DNA of 57,499 nt from Microbacterium kunmingense (GTDB taxonomy: Bacteria; Actinomycetota; Actinomycetes; Actinomycetales; Microbacteriaceae). This document shows positions 18,930 through 27,766 of the stretch, in pieces. The stretch's first letter is position 1, and the number at the start of each line of letters is the position of its first letter. The position numbers and the translations under genes were made by a program. Under the pieces are notes generated by a model that was not told the origin of the DNA, ran no database searches, and was given only the letters and a program-made list of their open reading frames with translations. The DNA lies in NCBI RefSeq assembly GCF_023155745.1, contig NZ_JAKNUS010000016.1, forward strand, positions 1 to 57,499. Direction: 5' to 3'.

Positions 18930-19376
18930 ATGCCCCGCGACCCCCGATCCCGGCCCGACCGGGTCATCGCGGCGGGGTGGTGGTCGGGGCGGCTGCTGAC
19001 CATCCTGGGCCTGGCACTTGTGCTCATCATCGGCGGCTGGACCACCTCCCACACCACGGCTGACGCGCACGCCGACACCAGTGCGGGCTCCCCCATCGCG
19101 ACCGGCTCTACCCCAGACTCGGGGGCACCGGTGGAGGGCCGGACGGCGTCGTCCTCTGCGGGGGTGTCCGTCGATGCGTCCGGGGCGTGGGGGTGCCTGA
19201 TCGGGGTGGTGTGCACGCTGCTGGTACTGGCGGCCGTGACGGGGTTGCGGTTACAGAGCCGGCTGCGGATACTGCGGGTATCCCGTCCGGTGCGCGCGCC
19301 GCTGCTGGTGCCGGTGCCCGTGTCGCGGCGTCCGGCCGCGCCCTCACCGCTGCTGTTGTCGATTTCCCGAACCTGA
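18930..19376 (+). CDS. DUF6153-like membrane protein, copy 3
   Basis: A 148-residue protein with two predicted membrane helices (about residues 23-41 and 90-108). The linker is Ala/Ser/Thr-rich, and a basic Pro/Val-rich tail ends in LSISRT, as in the copies at 7514-7984 and 8169-8600. It lacks the Cys/His clusters of copy 1, although two Cys lie at the second helix (WGCLIGVVCTL). The ATG at 18930 follows GAGGGA. Function is unknown. Confidence 0.65.
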   Translation: MPRDPRSRPDRVIAAGWWSGRLLTILGLALVLIIGGWTTSHTTADAHADTSAGSPIATGSTPDSGAPVEGRTASSSAGVSVDASGAWGCLIGVVCTLLVLAAVTGLRLQSRLRILRVSRPVRAPLLVPVPVSRRPAAPSPLLLSISRT

Positions 19377-19386
19377 GATCCGGCAT

Positions 19387-19406
19387 GCCGCCCACCCATG
19401 GGCGGC
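19387..19406 (+). terminator. Intrinsic terminator-like hairpin
   Basis: GCCGCCCA and TGGGCGGC form a perfect 8-bp stem with a 4-base loop, 10 bases after the stop of the upstream gene. A short GTCTT follows, so termination is plausible. Confidence 0.5.
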
Positions 19407-19644
19407 GTCTTCCCGCCCGCCCGTGTGCGGGCGCTGTGTGATGCCGATTTCTAGGTTTGGAGAATGTCTTGACGACCCGTATCACGGCGGCCCCCGTCGC
19501 CGGTCCAGTGCCGACGGCTGCGGCCGGTCACCGCCGCCCACCCGGCCCCGCTCGGCCCCGTCCGGCCCCGTCCCGCCGCGGCGCCGGCGCGATCATCCTC
19601 CGTCCGTTCCCGCCCCGGCCCTCTTGTGCGGGGAGGGGGTGGTG

Positions 19645-20664
19645 ATGCGGTCGGGGTTGACGCATCGGCGGGCGATCATCGTCGGGGCCGGGCAGGCCGG
19701 GCTCGCGGTGGCCGCCGCGCTGATCGGGTTGGGGTTCCGGCCGCAGCAGGAGTTCGTGGTCGTCGACGCCGCCACGGACCGGCAACGCAGTTGGGCGTCC
19801 CGGTGGCATTCGATGCGGCTGCTGTCCGACGCCCGCCACAGCACGCTTCCGCTCCGGCCGCTGCCGCTGGACCCGCACGAGCATCCCCGGGCCGATGAGA
19901 TCGCGAACTACCTGGACCAGGTGCAGCACACCCTGGGGGTGGACCCGTTCTGGGGGTTGCGTGTGGTCGGGGTGGAACGCCGCGGTCACGGGTCGGTGCT
20001 GCAGCTGCAGACCGCGGAGGGCGACGTGCAGACCCGCAACGTGGTGTGCGCGACCGGCGCCGCCACCCACCCCCGCATCCCTGCGTGGGCGCAGCAGCTG
20101 CGGGTGCCCGGGGTGGTGCTGCACAGTGCCCACTACCAGTTCCCCCGGCAGGTGCCCACCGGGCGGGTGCTGATCGTCGGCGGAGGGAACAGCGGGGTGC
20201 AGCTGGCGCGAGAGCTGTCCGCCTCCCACGAGGTCACCCTCGCGGTCCGCACCCGACGGCCGCACCGACCCGCCCGTACCTTCCCCGTCCACGCCCGGGC
20301 AGGCTCGTCCTGGCTGGGTCGCCCACCCGCCGTGCAGCCGGTGTTCGGCGACAGCTACCATGCGCTGCGTCACGCGGGTGTGGCGGTCGCCCCGGCGGTG
20401 ACCGGCGCGGACGGCGGGCAGGTCACGTTCGCCGATGGCAGCACCCTCGCCCCGGACTCGGTAATCCTCGCCACCGGGTACGACCCCGGCGACGACTGGC
20501 TCCCCGCCGAGGCGACCGCAGCCCGGTCCCGCCCGGCGATGACCGGGCTGCCGGGCTTGTTCGTCGCCGGGATCCCCGCCCACAGCCGCCCCGGAGCGGA
20601 CACCCTCGCCGGGGTGTCCCGGGACGCCGCCGTAATCGCCCGCACCATCGCGGACCGGCCATGA
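19645..20664 (+). CDS. FAD/NAD(P)-dependent oxidoreductase (flavin monooxygenase-like)
   Basis: This 339-residue cytosolic flavoprotein has two Rossmann dinucleotide motifs: GAGQAGLAVAAAL near the N-terminus (FAD) and GGGNSGVQLARELS at about residue 178 (NADPH). The ATG-type motif near the end (ILATGYDPGDDWLP) is typical of flavin-containing monooxygenases and CzcO-like proteins of metal islands. The ATG at 19645 follows GGGGAGGGGG. Its end overlaps the lnt start (ATGA). The substrate is unknown; CzcO-like proteins are often found beside metal efflux genes. Confidence 0.82.
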   Translation: MRSGLTHRRAIIVGAGQAGLAVAAALIGLGFRPQQEFVVVDAATDRQRSWASRWHSMRLLSDARHSTLPLRPLPLDPHEHPRADEIANYLDQVQHTLGVDPFWGLRVVGVERRGHGSVLQLQTAEGDVQTRNVVCATGAATHPRIPAWAQQLRVPGVVLHSAHYQFPRQVPTGRVLIVGGGNSGVQLARELSASHEVTLAVRTRRPHRPARTFPVHARAGSSWLGRPPAVQPVFGDSYHALRHAGVAVAPAVTGADGGQVTFADGSTLAPDSVILATGYDPGDDWLPAEATAARSRPAMTGLPGLFVAGIPAHSRPGADTLAGVSRDAAVIARTIADRP

Positions 20665-22268
20665 CCGCCACCCCGACGACCCTCCAGGACCCGCACGGAC
20701 GCCCCCAACCCACCCCGCCGAACCGCCGCGCCCGGGCGGTGATGCCGTTGGCGATGGCGTTGCCGGTCGCGGCAGCCGCGGCGGTGCTGATGGATCTCGC
20801 CTACCCGGAGGTGGGATTCTGGCCGGCCGCGTTCGCCGCGACCGGGCTGCTGCTTCTCGCCCTGATCGGCCGGAGCGTGTGGGGGGCGGTGGCGGTCGGG
20901 GCGGTGTTCGGGTTGCTGTTCTTCGGGCTGCTGGTGTCCTGGACGACCCGGTATCTCGGGCCGGTGCCGTGGGCGGCACTGACCGTGGTGGAAGGGACCC
21001 TGACCGCGGTCGGGATCATCCCGCTGGCACTCGCCTACCGGTGGGTGCCGCGCGCCGCCCCCGGCCCGGTCGGACGCCTGCTCCTGCTGCCGGGCCTGGT
21101 GGCCGCGTTGTGGACGGGCCGGGAGGTGCTGCTGGGCGCCTGGCCGTACGGGGGGCTGCCGTGGGCGCGGCTCGGGATCACCCAAGCCGACAGCCCCCTC
21201 GTTCAGACGGTGTCCTGGGTCGGGGTGAGCGGGCTCACCTTCCTGATGGTCTTCACCGTCGCCGCCGCGATCGAAACCATCCGGACCGGCCGGTGGCGTC
21301 GCCCGTTCCCCGCCGCCGTACCCGCCGTCACCACCCTGATGCTGGTCCTGGTCCCGGCGTTTCCCACCACACCGGCCGGGACGATGCGGGTCGGGGCGGT
21401 GCAAGGCAACGGCCCGTCCGGGTACTTCGACCAGCGCACCGTGGGGGCGATCGCCCGGGCGCAGGGGGACGCGACCGGCCCGGTGCTCGACGCGGATGTG
21501 GATCTGGTGGTGTGGCCGGAAGGGCTGGATGCTGACCCGTTCCAGACCCCGTGGCTGGCCGAGTATCTCACCGGCATCAGCACCCGGGCAGGTGCCCCGC
21601 TGCTGGCGAACGCGGCCACCACGGCGGGCGGCAACATCTACAACACGTCGTTCCTGTGGGACCCGGCCACCACCGGTGCCACGCCGCAGCGGGAGCAGGT
21701 GCAGACGCACGCGAAACGCCACCCGGTGCCGTTCGGCGAGTACGTGCCCGACCGGGCGTTCTACACCCTGCTCGCTCCCGACCTGGTCGGGCTGCTGCAA
21801 CGCGACTACGCGCACGGCACCGACCTGCCCATGGTCACCGTCGGCGACGTGCCGGTGGGGTTGGCGATCTGCTTCGACGTGATCTACGACGAAGTCATCG
21901 CCGAGAGCGTCACCGCCGGCGCGGAGCTGCTGGTGTTCCAGACCAACAATGCCGACTTCCGCGGCACGGACGAGAACCTGCAGCAGCTCGCGGTCGCCAG
22001 AATCCGCGCGGTGGAGACCGGCCGCACCGTGGTGAACGTCTCCACCGTCGGCGCCAGCCAGATCATCCGCCCCGACGGCAGCACCCTCACCGGTCTGCCC
22101 GCCGGACAGGCCGGGGCGATGATCGCCGACACCGACCTGCGCGCCGGGCTCACCCCCGCCGTCCTCATCGGGCAAGGCGTTTCCACTGTCACCCTATGGG
22201 GTGGGCTGGGTGGTCTCGCCCTCACCGGTGCGATCGCCCGGCGGCGACGCCCCCCTGCCGTGGCCTGA
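20661..22268 (+). CDS. lnt: Apolipoprotein N-acyltransferase
   Basis: A 535-residue membrane enzyme that adds the third acyl chain to the N-terminal cysteine of lipoproteins. Six or so N-terminal hydrophobic segments are followed by a carbon-nitrogen hydrolase domain. The catalytic Glu (VVWPEGLD), Lys (HAKRHPVPFGEYVP) and Cys (AICFDVIYDE) are all visible. It is coupled to the upstream oxidoreductase. Together with lgt at 9687 it gives the island its own lipoprotein-lipidation enzymes. Confidence 0.9.
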   Translation: MTATPTTLQDPHGRPQPTPPNRRARAVMPLAMALPVAAAAAVLMDLAYPEVGFWPAAFAATGLLLLALIGRSVWGAVAVGAVFGLLFFGLLVSWTTRYLGPVPWAALTVVEGTLTAVGIIPLALAYRWVPRAAPGPVGRLLLLPGLVAALWTGREVLLGAWPYGGLPWARLGITQADSPLVQTVSWVGVSGLTFLMVFTVAAAIETIRTGRWRRPFPAAVPAVTTLMLVLVPAFPTTPAGTMRVGAVQGNGPSGYFDQRTVGAIARAQGDATGPVLDADVDLVVWPEGLDADPFQTPWLAEYLTGISTRAGAPLLANAATTAGGNIYNTSFLWDPATTGATPQREQVQTHAKRHPVPFGEYVPDRAFYTLLAPDLVGLLQRDYAHGTDLPMVTVGDVPVGLAICFDVIYDEVIAESVTAGAELLVFQTNNADFRGTDENLQQLAVARIRAVETGRTVVNVSTVGASQIIRPDGSTLTGLPAGQAGAMIADTDLRAGLTPAVLIGQGVSTVTLWGGLGGLALTGAIARRRRPPAVA

Positions 22269-22296
22269 CCAGGCATGCCCGCCAGACAACCCGGGG

Positions 22297-23182
22297 CTAT
22301 CCGACGGGCGGGAGGACGAGGCGGCGGATCTCCGCAGCGATCAGGTCCGATTCTGTGGTGGGGATGTAGTGGCCGGAGCGGGCAGCGACCACGTGCCGGC
22401 CCTGCCGGGACTGTGCGGCCCGATACCGCCCGGCGGCGGTCGCGGCATCCCGGACCCGTCGCGGCATCCCGTCCGCGAGACTGCCGGAGATGACGGTGAC
22501 CGGGACATCGGGCAGCACCGGCGGGTCGCCGCGCCAGGCGTGCAGCTCGGTGAGGAACGTGCACGCCTGCCGACCCTGGGTGACCACCACCGCGGGCCGG
22601 AACGCCTCCCGGTGAAGATCCGCCCGCACATCCTCGGGCATCCCCTCCCCGAGGAACCGGAAGAACCGCTCCAGCAACCCCACCCGTGCCAGCACCCACT
22701 CCACGGCGATCACGATCTTCTCCCCGACCCGGAACGGCACACCGAACCGCTGGGTCGCTGCCTCGTCGGTCGGATCCACCAGCACCAGACCGGCCTCCCG
22801 GTCCGGGCGGCCGGTCTGCTGCCTGCCGCACGATCGGGCCGCCCGTGGAATGCCCCACCTGCACGAACCCGCTGCTCGGCTCGAGGCCGTCCAGCAAATC
22901 GTTCAGGTCGTCGGCCATCCGGTCCAGGGTGCGCCCTGCACTATCCGGGGCGGACCGGCCCAGCCCTGCCCGGTCATACACCACGGCCCGCGTGAACGCG
23001 GCGACCCGGGTCTGCAGCAACGCCCAGGTGGAGCGGGTCGCCGCCCATCCCGCCTCGAACACCACCGTCGGCGCCCCGGGGGTCCCGGCCGGGGCGGGCA
23101 GCACCATCGTATACAGGGCGCGCTCGTCACGGGTGCGCACCCACACCGGCTCCCCCTGCGTGTGCACACGCTCCCCCGCCAT
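22297..23182 (-). pseudogene. Alpha/beta hydrolase, frameshifted
   Basis: The N-terminal half shows the start of an alpha/beta hydrolase (VVFEAGWAATRSTW, then the nucleophile elbow QVGHSTGGPIVRQAA with a Ser between Gly residues). At about 22,820-22,835 the frame breaks. The neighbouring frame carries the expected remainder (EAGLVLVDPTDEAA to a final His motif, ARSGHYIPTTES). A single-base loss in a GC-rich stretch would explain it. The product might have been an esterase of about 290 residues. Sequencing error cannot be excluded. Confidence 0.75.
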
Positions 23183-23190
23183 GACCCGCC

Positions 23191-23808
23191 CTACCGGTCC
23201 GTGCCCTGGCGGGAGGCGCCGGTCGCGGCGCGGTGGGCCTTCTCCCGCAAGGCCAGCAGGGCGAGGGTGTCGTCCTTGATCTGGGTGCGGCCGAGGATGC
23301 CCCAGTGCGCGCTCAGGTGGTCTTCGAGGTAGCGCAGCACCCGGGCGAACGGGACGGTGTGCCACGGCGCCCCCGCCCCGGGCGGGGAGGTGGGGTTGCC
23401 GAACACGACCGTGCGGATCGTGTGCCCTTCCGGCGCCACCGTCCGTCCCGTTTCCAGCAGTTCGGCGACCAGCCGGGCGGCATCGGTCGGGGCGCAGCAC
23501 CCGAACCGGGTGAACGCGGCTTCCAGCACGGCCGGGTCCCGCATCGCCGGGTTGGGGTGCGGGCGGCCTTCCTTGACCTCGCCGAGGATCATGTCCGCTC
23601 CGCCCCCGGCGCCCAGGGCCGGGTCCAGCGGTGCGTCGACGGTCCCGGACGCTCCCGGTGCGCGGTGCAGCCGTACGGCGAGGATGTCTAGGTCGGTGAT
23701 GGTGCGGGGACCGCCGGGACCGGTGGCGTCCAGCACGGGGTATTCGGCGACGGTGAAGTAGCCGTTGACCCGCAGGTACGCCTGCACCAGCCCGACCGCC
23801 GTGTCCAC
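23191..23808 (-). CDS. Hypothetical protein, nuclease-fold-like
   Basis: This 205-residue protein, probably cytosolic, has no firm family match. The N-terminal part (YFTVAEYPVLD...DLDILAVRL...ILGEVKEG) has the spacing of a PD-(D/E)xK core (Asp of DLDIL, then E-x-K of GEVKEG), as seen in restriction-endonuclease-like folds. This is a pattern suggestion only. It sits between the broken hydrolase and the YHS gene on the same strand. Confidence 0.6.
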   Translation of the reverse strand: MDTAVGLVQAYLRVNGYFTVAEYPVLDATGPGGPRTITDLDILAVRLHRAPGASGTVDAPLDPALGAGGGADMILGEVKEGRPHPNPAMRDPAVLEAAFTRFGCCAPTDAARLVAELLETGRTVAPEGHTIRTVVFGNPTSPPGAGAPWHTVPFARVLRYLEDHLSAHWGILGRTQIKDDTLALLALREKAHRAATGASRQGTDR

Positions 23809-23838
23809 CCTCTATCTCCGACCGGGTTATCTGGCCGG

Positions 23839-24117
23839 TCAGGCGGCGTGCGCGTAGCGGGCCGGGTCGGCGTCGAACAGCGGCCCGCACTCGGCGCAGC
23901 AGAACCAGTACCGGCTGCCCTGGTAGTCGCGGAACAGGCCGCGCTGCTCGGCCCAGGCCGGGTCGACCTGGTTGCCGGGCATCACCGGACAGGTCACCAG
24001 GTTCGTCGCCCCCGCCGGCGGCTCGTGATGGTGATGCTCGTGCGCACCATGCTCGTGTCCTCCATGGTCGTGCCCGTGCGTGTGGTCGTGCCCGGAGTGG
24101 TCGTGGTCGTGGGACAT
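23839..24117 (-). CDS. His-rich YHS-domain protein
   Basis: This 92-residue protein has a first third that is almost entirely His, Asp and Gly (a metal-buffering tail). The rest is a YHS domain with CPVMPGNQV, YWFCCAECGPLFDADPARY: four cysteines in the arrangement thought to bind Cu or another soft metal. It lies directly downstream of the CPC-type copA gene (25 bases apart) and is likely co-transcribed, acting as a small metal-binding partner or buffer. The ATG at 24117 fits a GGAGA ribosome site. Confidence 0.82.
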   Translation of the reverse strand: MSHDHDHSGHDHTHGHDHGGHEHGAHEHHHHEPPAGATNLVTCPVMPGNQVDPAWAEQRGLFRDYQGSRYWFCCAECGPLFDADPARYAHAA

Positions 24118-24142
24118 GGTGTGTCTCCTTCTCGAGCGATGG

Positions 24143-26434
24143 TTAGGCCTGGACGGGCGCGGGCTCTCGGGTGGCGGGGGCGCCGGCACGGGTCGGGGTG
24201 GGCAGGGGGCGGAAGCGGCGCAGGCGGAGGCTGTTGGTGACGACGAACACGCTGCTGAACGCCATTGCCGCGGCGGCGAGGATGGGGTTGAGCAGGGCGA
24301 GCATCGCGACCGGGATCGCGGCGACGTTGTACGCGAACGCCCAGAAAAGGTTCCCCTTGATCGTGCCCAGGGTGCGGCGGGCCAGCCGGATCGCGTCCGG
24401 GACCAGCATCAGGTCGCCGGAGACGATGGTCAGGTCCGCGGCGGTGATGGCCGCGTCGGTGCCGGTGCCCATCGCGATCCCGAGGTCGGCGGCGGCGAGG
24501 GCTGCGGCGTCGTTGACGCCGTCGCCGACCATCGCGACCACCCGGCCCGCGGCCTGCAGGTCGCGGATGGTGTCGAGCTTGCCCTGTGGGGTGACCCCGG
24601 CGCGGACGTCCTCGATCCCGGCCTGGTTGGCGATCGCGCGGGCGGCGCCGGGGTTGTCGCCGGTGAGCAGGATCGGGGTCAACCCGAGCTCTCGGAGCCG
24701 GGTGACCGCCTCACGGCTGGTGGGTTTGATGGTGTCGGCGACGCTGATCGCCCCGCGCACCTGCCCGTCCCACGCCACCACCGTGACCGTCGCTCCCGCC
24801 GCCTCGTCCGCCGCGATGGTGTCGGCGAGCTCGGCGGGGATGGGGAGCGCCCATTGGGTGGTGATCCAGGAGGCGCGGCCGGCGGCGACCAGGCGGCCGT
24901 CGACGATGCCCTGCACGCCCTGCCCGGCCACCGCGGCGAACGATTCCACTGCCGCGAGCGGGCCGCTGGCCGCGTTGGTGATGGCGCGGCCGATGGGGTG
25001 TTCGGAGCCGTGCTCGAGCGCCCCGGCGACCTGCACCAGCTCCGTCTCGTCGGTCCCTGCGGCGGGGTGGGTGGCGGTCACGGTCATGGTGCCGGCGGTG
25101 ATGGTGCCGGTCTTGTCCAGCACCACGGTGTCGATGCGGCGGGTCTGCTCCAGCACCTGCGGTCCGCGGATGAGGATGCCCAGCTGCGCGCCTCGCCCGG
25201 TGCCGACCAGCAGCGCGGTCGGGGTCGCGAGCCCGAGCGCGCAGGGGCACGCGATGATCAGCGTCGTCACCGCGGCGGTGAACGCGACCTCCGGGGAGGC
25301 GCCGACCAGCAGCCACACCGTGAACGCGACGATGGCGAGGGCGATGACGATGGGGACGAAGATCGCGGAGACCCGGTCGGCGAGGCGCTGCACCTGCGCC
25401 TTCCCGGTCTGCGCCTCCTCCACCAGCCTGGCCATCCGGGCCAGCTCCGTGTCCGCGCCGACCCGGGTGAGCTCTACCAGCAGTCGGCCGCCGGTGTTCA
25501 CGGTCGCTCCGACCACCTTCGAGCCGGGGGCGACTTCGACGGGGACGGACTCGCCGGTCAGCATCGACTCGTCCACCGCGGAGACACCCTCGGTGACGAC
25601 ACCGTCGGCGGGGATCTTCTCCCCGGGCCGCACCACCACGATGTCGCCGGGCACCAGCTGGGCGACGGGGACGCGCTGTTCGCTACCTGTGCGGAGGACG
25701 ACGGCGTCTTTCGCACCCAGCTCCAGCAGGGCGCGCAGAGCCTCCCCGGATTGCCGCTTCGCGCGGGTCTCCAGGTAGCGGCCGAGGAGGATGAACACCG
25801 TCACCAGGGCGGCGACCTCCAGATACACCTCGTGGCCGCCGGACTGCGGGGTGCCGACGAAGGTCACGCTCATCCGCATCCCGGGCATCCCGGCACCGCC
25901 GAAGAACAGGGCGTAGAGGGACCAGCCGAACGCGGCCAGCACGCCGAGGCTGATCAGGGTGTCCATCGTCGCCGCACCGTGGCGGGCGTTGATCGCCGCG
26001 GCACGGTGGAACGGCCACGCCCCCCACACCACCACCGGCGCCGCAAGGGTCAGGGTCAGCCACTGCCAGTAGGTGAACTGCAGCACCGGGATCATCGACA
26101 ACACCGCCACCGGCACCGCCAGGACCGTCGAGACGATCAGCCGCTGCCGCAACGACACCAACTCCGCATCCCGCGGCACCGTGGCCTGTTCATCGGGGGC
26201 TTCGGTGGCCGGTGGGGCGGGGACGGAGGCCCCGTACCCGGCCTGCTCGACCGCCGAGATCAGCTCCTCCAGCGGCACCGGGGACTCGGCGTGCACGCGG
26301 GCTTTCTCGGTGGCGAAATTGACCGTCGCCGCCACCCCCGGCAGTTTATTCAGCTTCCGCTCCACCCGGGTCGCGCACGACGCGCAGGTCATCCCGGTGA
26401 TGTCGAGATCAACATCCGTCGTCGTCGTGGTCAT
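24143..26434 (-). CDS. copA: Copper-exporting P1B-type ATPase (CPC type)
   Basis: A 763-residue Cu(I) efflux pump of the inner membrane. One N-terminal HMA domain has an intact GMTCASC site. Eight membrane segments are expected. The transmembrane metal motif is CPC ([14 protein letters not shown]); TGES, DKTGTIT, SEHPIG and GDGVNDAAA are all present. Length is typical. Its start overlaps the end of the HMA chaperone gene (ATGA), giving csoR - chaperone - copA - YHS, a classic copper-response operon under the CsoR site at 27144. Confidence 0.95.
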   Translation of the reverse strand: MTTTTTDVDLDITGMTCASCATRVERKLNKLPGVAATVNFATEKARVHAESPVPLEELISAVEQAGYGASVPAPPATEAPDEQATVPRDAELVSLRQRLIVSTVLAVPVAVLSMIPVLQFTYWQWLTLTLAAPVVVWGAWPFHRAAAINARHGAATMDTLISLGVLAAFGWSLYALFFGGAGMPGMRMSVTFVGTPQSGGHEVYLEVAALVTVFILLGRYLETRAKRQSGEALRALLELGAKDAVVLRTGSEQRVPVAQLVPGDIVVVRPGEKIPADGVVTEGVSAVDESMLTGESVPVEVAPGSKVVGATVNTGGRLLVELTRVGADTELARMARLVEEAQTGKAQVQRLADRVSAIFVPIVIALAIVAFTVWLLVGASPEVAFTAAVTTLIIACPCALGLATPTALLVGTGRGAQLGILIRGPQVLEQTRRIDTVVLDKTGTITAGTMTVTATHPAAGTDETELVQVAGALEHGSEHPIGRAITNAASGPLAAVESFAAVAGQGVQGIVDGRLVAAGRASWITTQWALPIPAELADTIAADEAAGATVTVVAWDGQVRGAISVADTIKPTSREAVTRLRELGLTPILLTGDNPGAARAIANQAGIEDVRAGVTPQGKLDTIRDLQAAGRVVAMVGDGVNDAAALAAADLGIAMGTGTDAAITAADLTIVSGDLMLVPDAIRLARRTLGTIKGNLFWAFAYNVAAIPVAMLALLNPILAAAAMAFSSVFVVTNSLRLRRFRPLPTPTRAGAPATREPAPVQA

Positions 26435-26784
26435 GACACTGAGGCGAGGCTGTAGCCGGCCTCCTCGACCGCCTCCCTCACGCGGGCAGCGTCCACCGGG
26501 GCGGTGCTGGACACGGTCACCGTCGAGACGCCGCCCGCGTGCAGATCGACCTCGACGCCGGAGACGCCGTCGATGGCGGAGACCTCCTCGGTCACACTGC
26601 GCACGCAATGCGAGCAGGTCATCCCTTCCACCAGGAACTGCGCCGACACGCCACCCACCCCAGGCTGAGCCGGCGGTGCAGCCTCGGCCTTCGCCGCGGT
26701 GCCGTGCGTGGTCGGGCTGCAACACGCGCAACCGCCGCCGCTAGTCGCCTGCAGTCCGAGGTCCTGGAATCCGTGTCCGGTCAT
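26431..26784 (-). CDS. HMA-domain copper chaperone with N-terminal Cys motif
   Basis: A 117-residue cytosolic protein. An N-terminal cluster [12 protein letters not shown] (three Cys) is followed by a linker and a heavy-metal-associated domain with [11 protein letters not shown]. It would pass Cu(I) to the co-encoded CopA, with which it overlaps by ATGA. The extra Cys cluster resembles that of some actinobacterial chaperones and may bind a further metal ion. The ATG at 26784 was chosen because it precedes this conserved cluster and has a GAAAGGAG ribosome site. Confidence 0.85.
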   Translation of the reverse strand: MTGHGFQDLGLQATSGGGCACCSPTTHGTAAKAEAAPPAQPGVGGVSAQFLVEGMTCSHCVRSVTEEVSAIDGVSGVEVDLHAGGVSTVTVSSTAPVDAARVREAVEEAGYSLASVS

Positions 26785-26833
26785 GATGTGCTCCTTTCGC
26801 GAGCATTGAATGAATGTTTGTGGGGACGAATGT

Positions 26834-27118
26834 TTAGGAGCGGACCAGCCGCGCGATCGCGGCGTTCGCCTCACGCAGCTTCTCCTCCGCGACGGGGCCA
26901 CCCTCGGCGGTCGCCTGGGCGACGCAGTGCCCGAGGTGATCCTCGAGCAGGGTCAGCGCGACCGACTCCAGCGCCTTCGTCACCGCGGAGACCTGGGTGA
27001 GGATGTCGATGCAGTACACGTCCTCATCGACCATCCGCGCGATCCCGCGCACCTGACCCTCCGCACGACGCAACCGCGCCAGCAGCGCCTGCTTGTCATC
27101 CACGTATCCGTGTGCCAT
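26834..27118 (-). CDS. csoR: Copper-sensing repressor CsoR
   Basis: A 94-residue DUF156/CsoR-family regulator, an all-helical DNA-binding protein released from its operator on Cu(I) binding. The copper ligands C36, H61 and C65 are in place (VYCIDIL and DHLGHCV). It starts 26 bases from a TACCC-N5-GGGTA palindrome, so it is probably autoregulated. It also controls the divergent gene at 27179 and, by the shared site pattern, the DUF6153-like pair near 8,100. Confidence 0.93.
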   Translation of the reverse strand: MAHGYVDDKQALLARLRRAEGQVRGIARMVDEDVYCIDILTQVSAVTKALESVALTLLEDHLGHCVAQATAEGGPVAEEKLREANAAIARLVRS

Positions 27119-27143
27119 CTCGTACCTCCACCTACAATCTACC

Positions 27144-27160
27144 ATACCCTGTAGGGGTAC
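27144..27160. promoter_or_regulatory. Predicted CsoR operator 3 (csoR / ATPase divergent promoter)
   Basis: ATACCC-TGTAG-GGGTAC matches the two sites near 8,100 and the actinobacterial CsoR consensus. It lies between csoR and the divergent P-loop gene, placed to control both. Confidence 0.8.
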
Positions 27161-27178
27161 AGGGTGTAGGGTGAGGTC

Positions 27179-27766
27179 ATGACCGGCATCCAGGAGCCGC
27201 GGCCCGCACAGCCCACCCGTTGGCACGTCGTGACGGGCGGTCCCAGCTCGGGCAAGACCACCACGGTCAACCTGCTGCGCGACCGCGGATACACGACCAC
27301 GATCGAGCACGCCCGGCACTACATCGACCTGCAACGGATCACCGGGCGCAGCACTGCGGAGGTGCGGGCACGGCAGAGCGAGTTCCAGCGCGCGGTCGTA
27401 GACATGCAGATCGAGCAGGAGCACTCCCTCGACCCGCAACAGACGGTGTTCCTGGACCGTGCCCTGCCGGACTCGCTCGCCTATTACCGCTTCCTCAACC
27501 TCGAGCCCGACACCGCCCTGCTGGGCGCGCTGGCCGCCACCCGGTACGCGACGGTGTTCCTGCTGGACCTGCTCCCGCTGGCGCCCGACTACGCGCGCAC
27601 CGAGGACCCCGCCGCGCAGCGGCGCATCCACGACCTGCTCGGGCAGGTGTATGAGGAGCTGGGTTTCCCCGTCGTCACCGTCCCCGCGCTCGCCCCGGAC
27701 GTGCGCGTCGAACTCATCCTGGAACGAGCATCGGCCGACGGGCCAGCTGAGAGGGGCGTGAGCTGA
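27179..27766 (+). CDS. P-loop ATPase/kinase-like protein
   Basis: This 195-residue cytosolic nucleotide-binding protein has Walker A GGPSSGKTTTV at residues 20-30 and a lid-like region with Arg residues (DYARTEDPAAQRR). It resembles small AAA_28-type ATPases or kinases of unknown substrate that occur in metal-resistance clusters. It is the first gene downstream of the CsoR operator on the plus strand. It overlaps the next gene (TGATGG), so copper-inducible expression of the whole plus-strand group is likely. Confidence 0.75.
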   Translation: MTGIQEPRPAQPTRWHVVTGGPSSGKTTTVNLLRDRGYTTTIEHARHYIDLQRITGRSTAEVRARQSEFQRAVVDMQIEQEHSLDPQQTVFLDRALPDSLAYYRFLNLEPDTALLGALAATRYATVFLLDLLPLAPDYARTEDPAAQRRIHDLLGQVYEELGFPVVTVPALAPDVRVELILERASADGPAERGVS

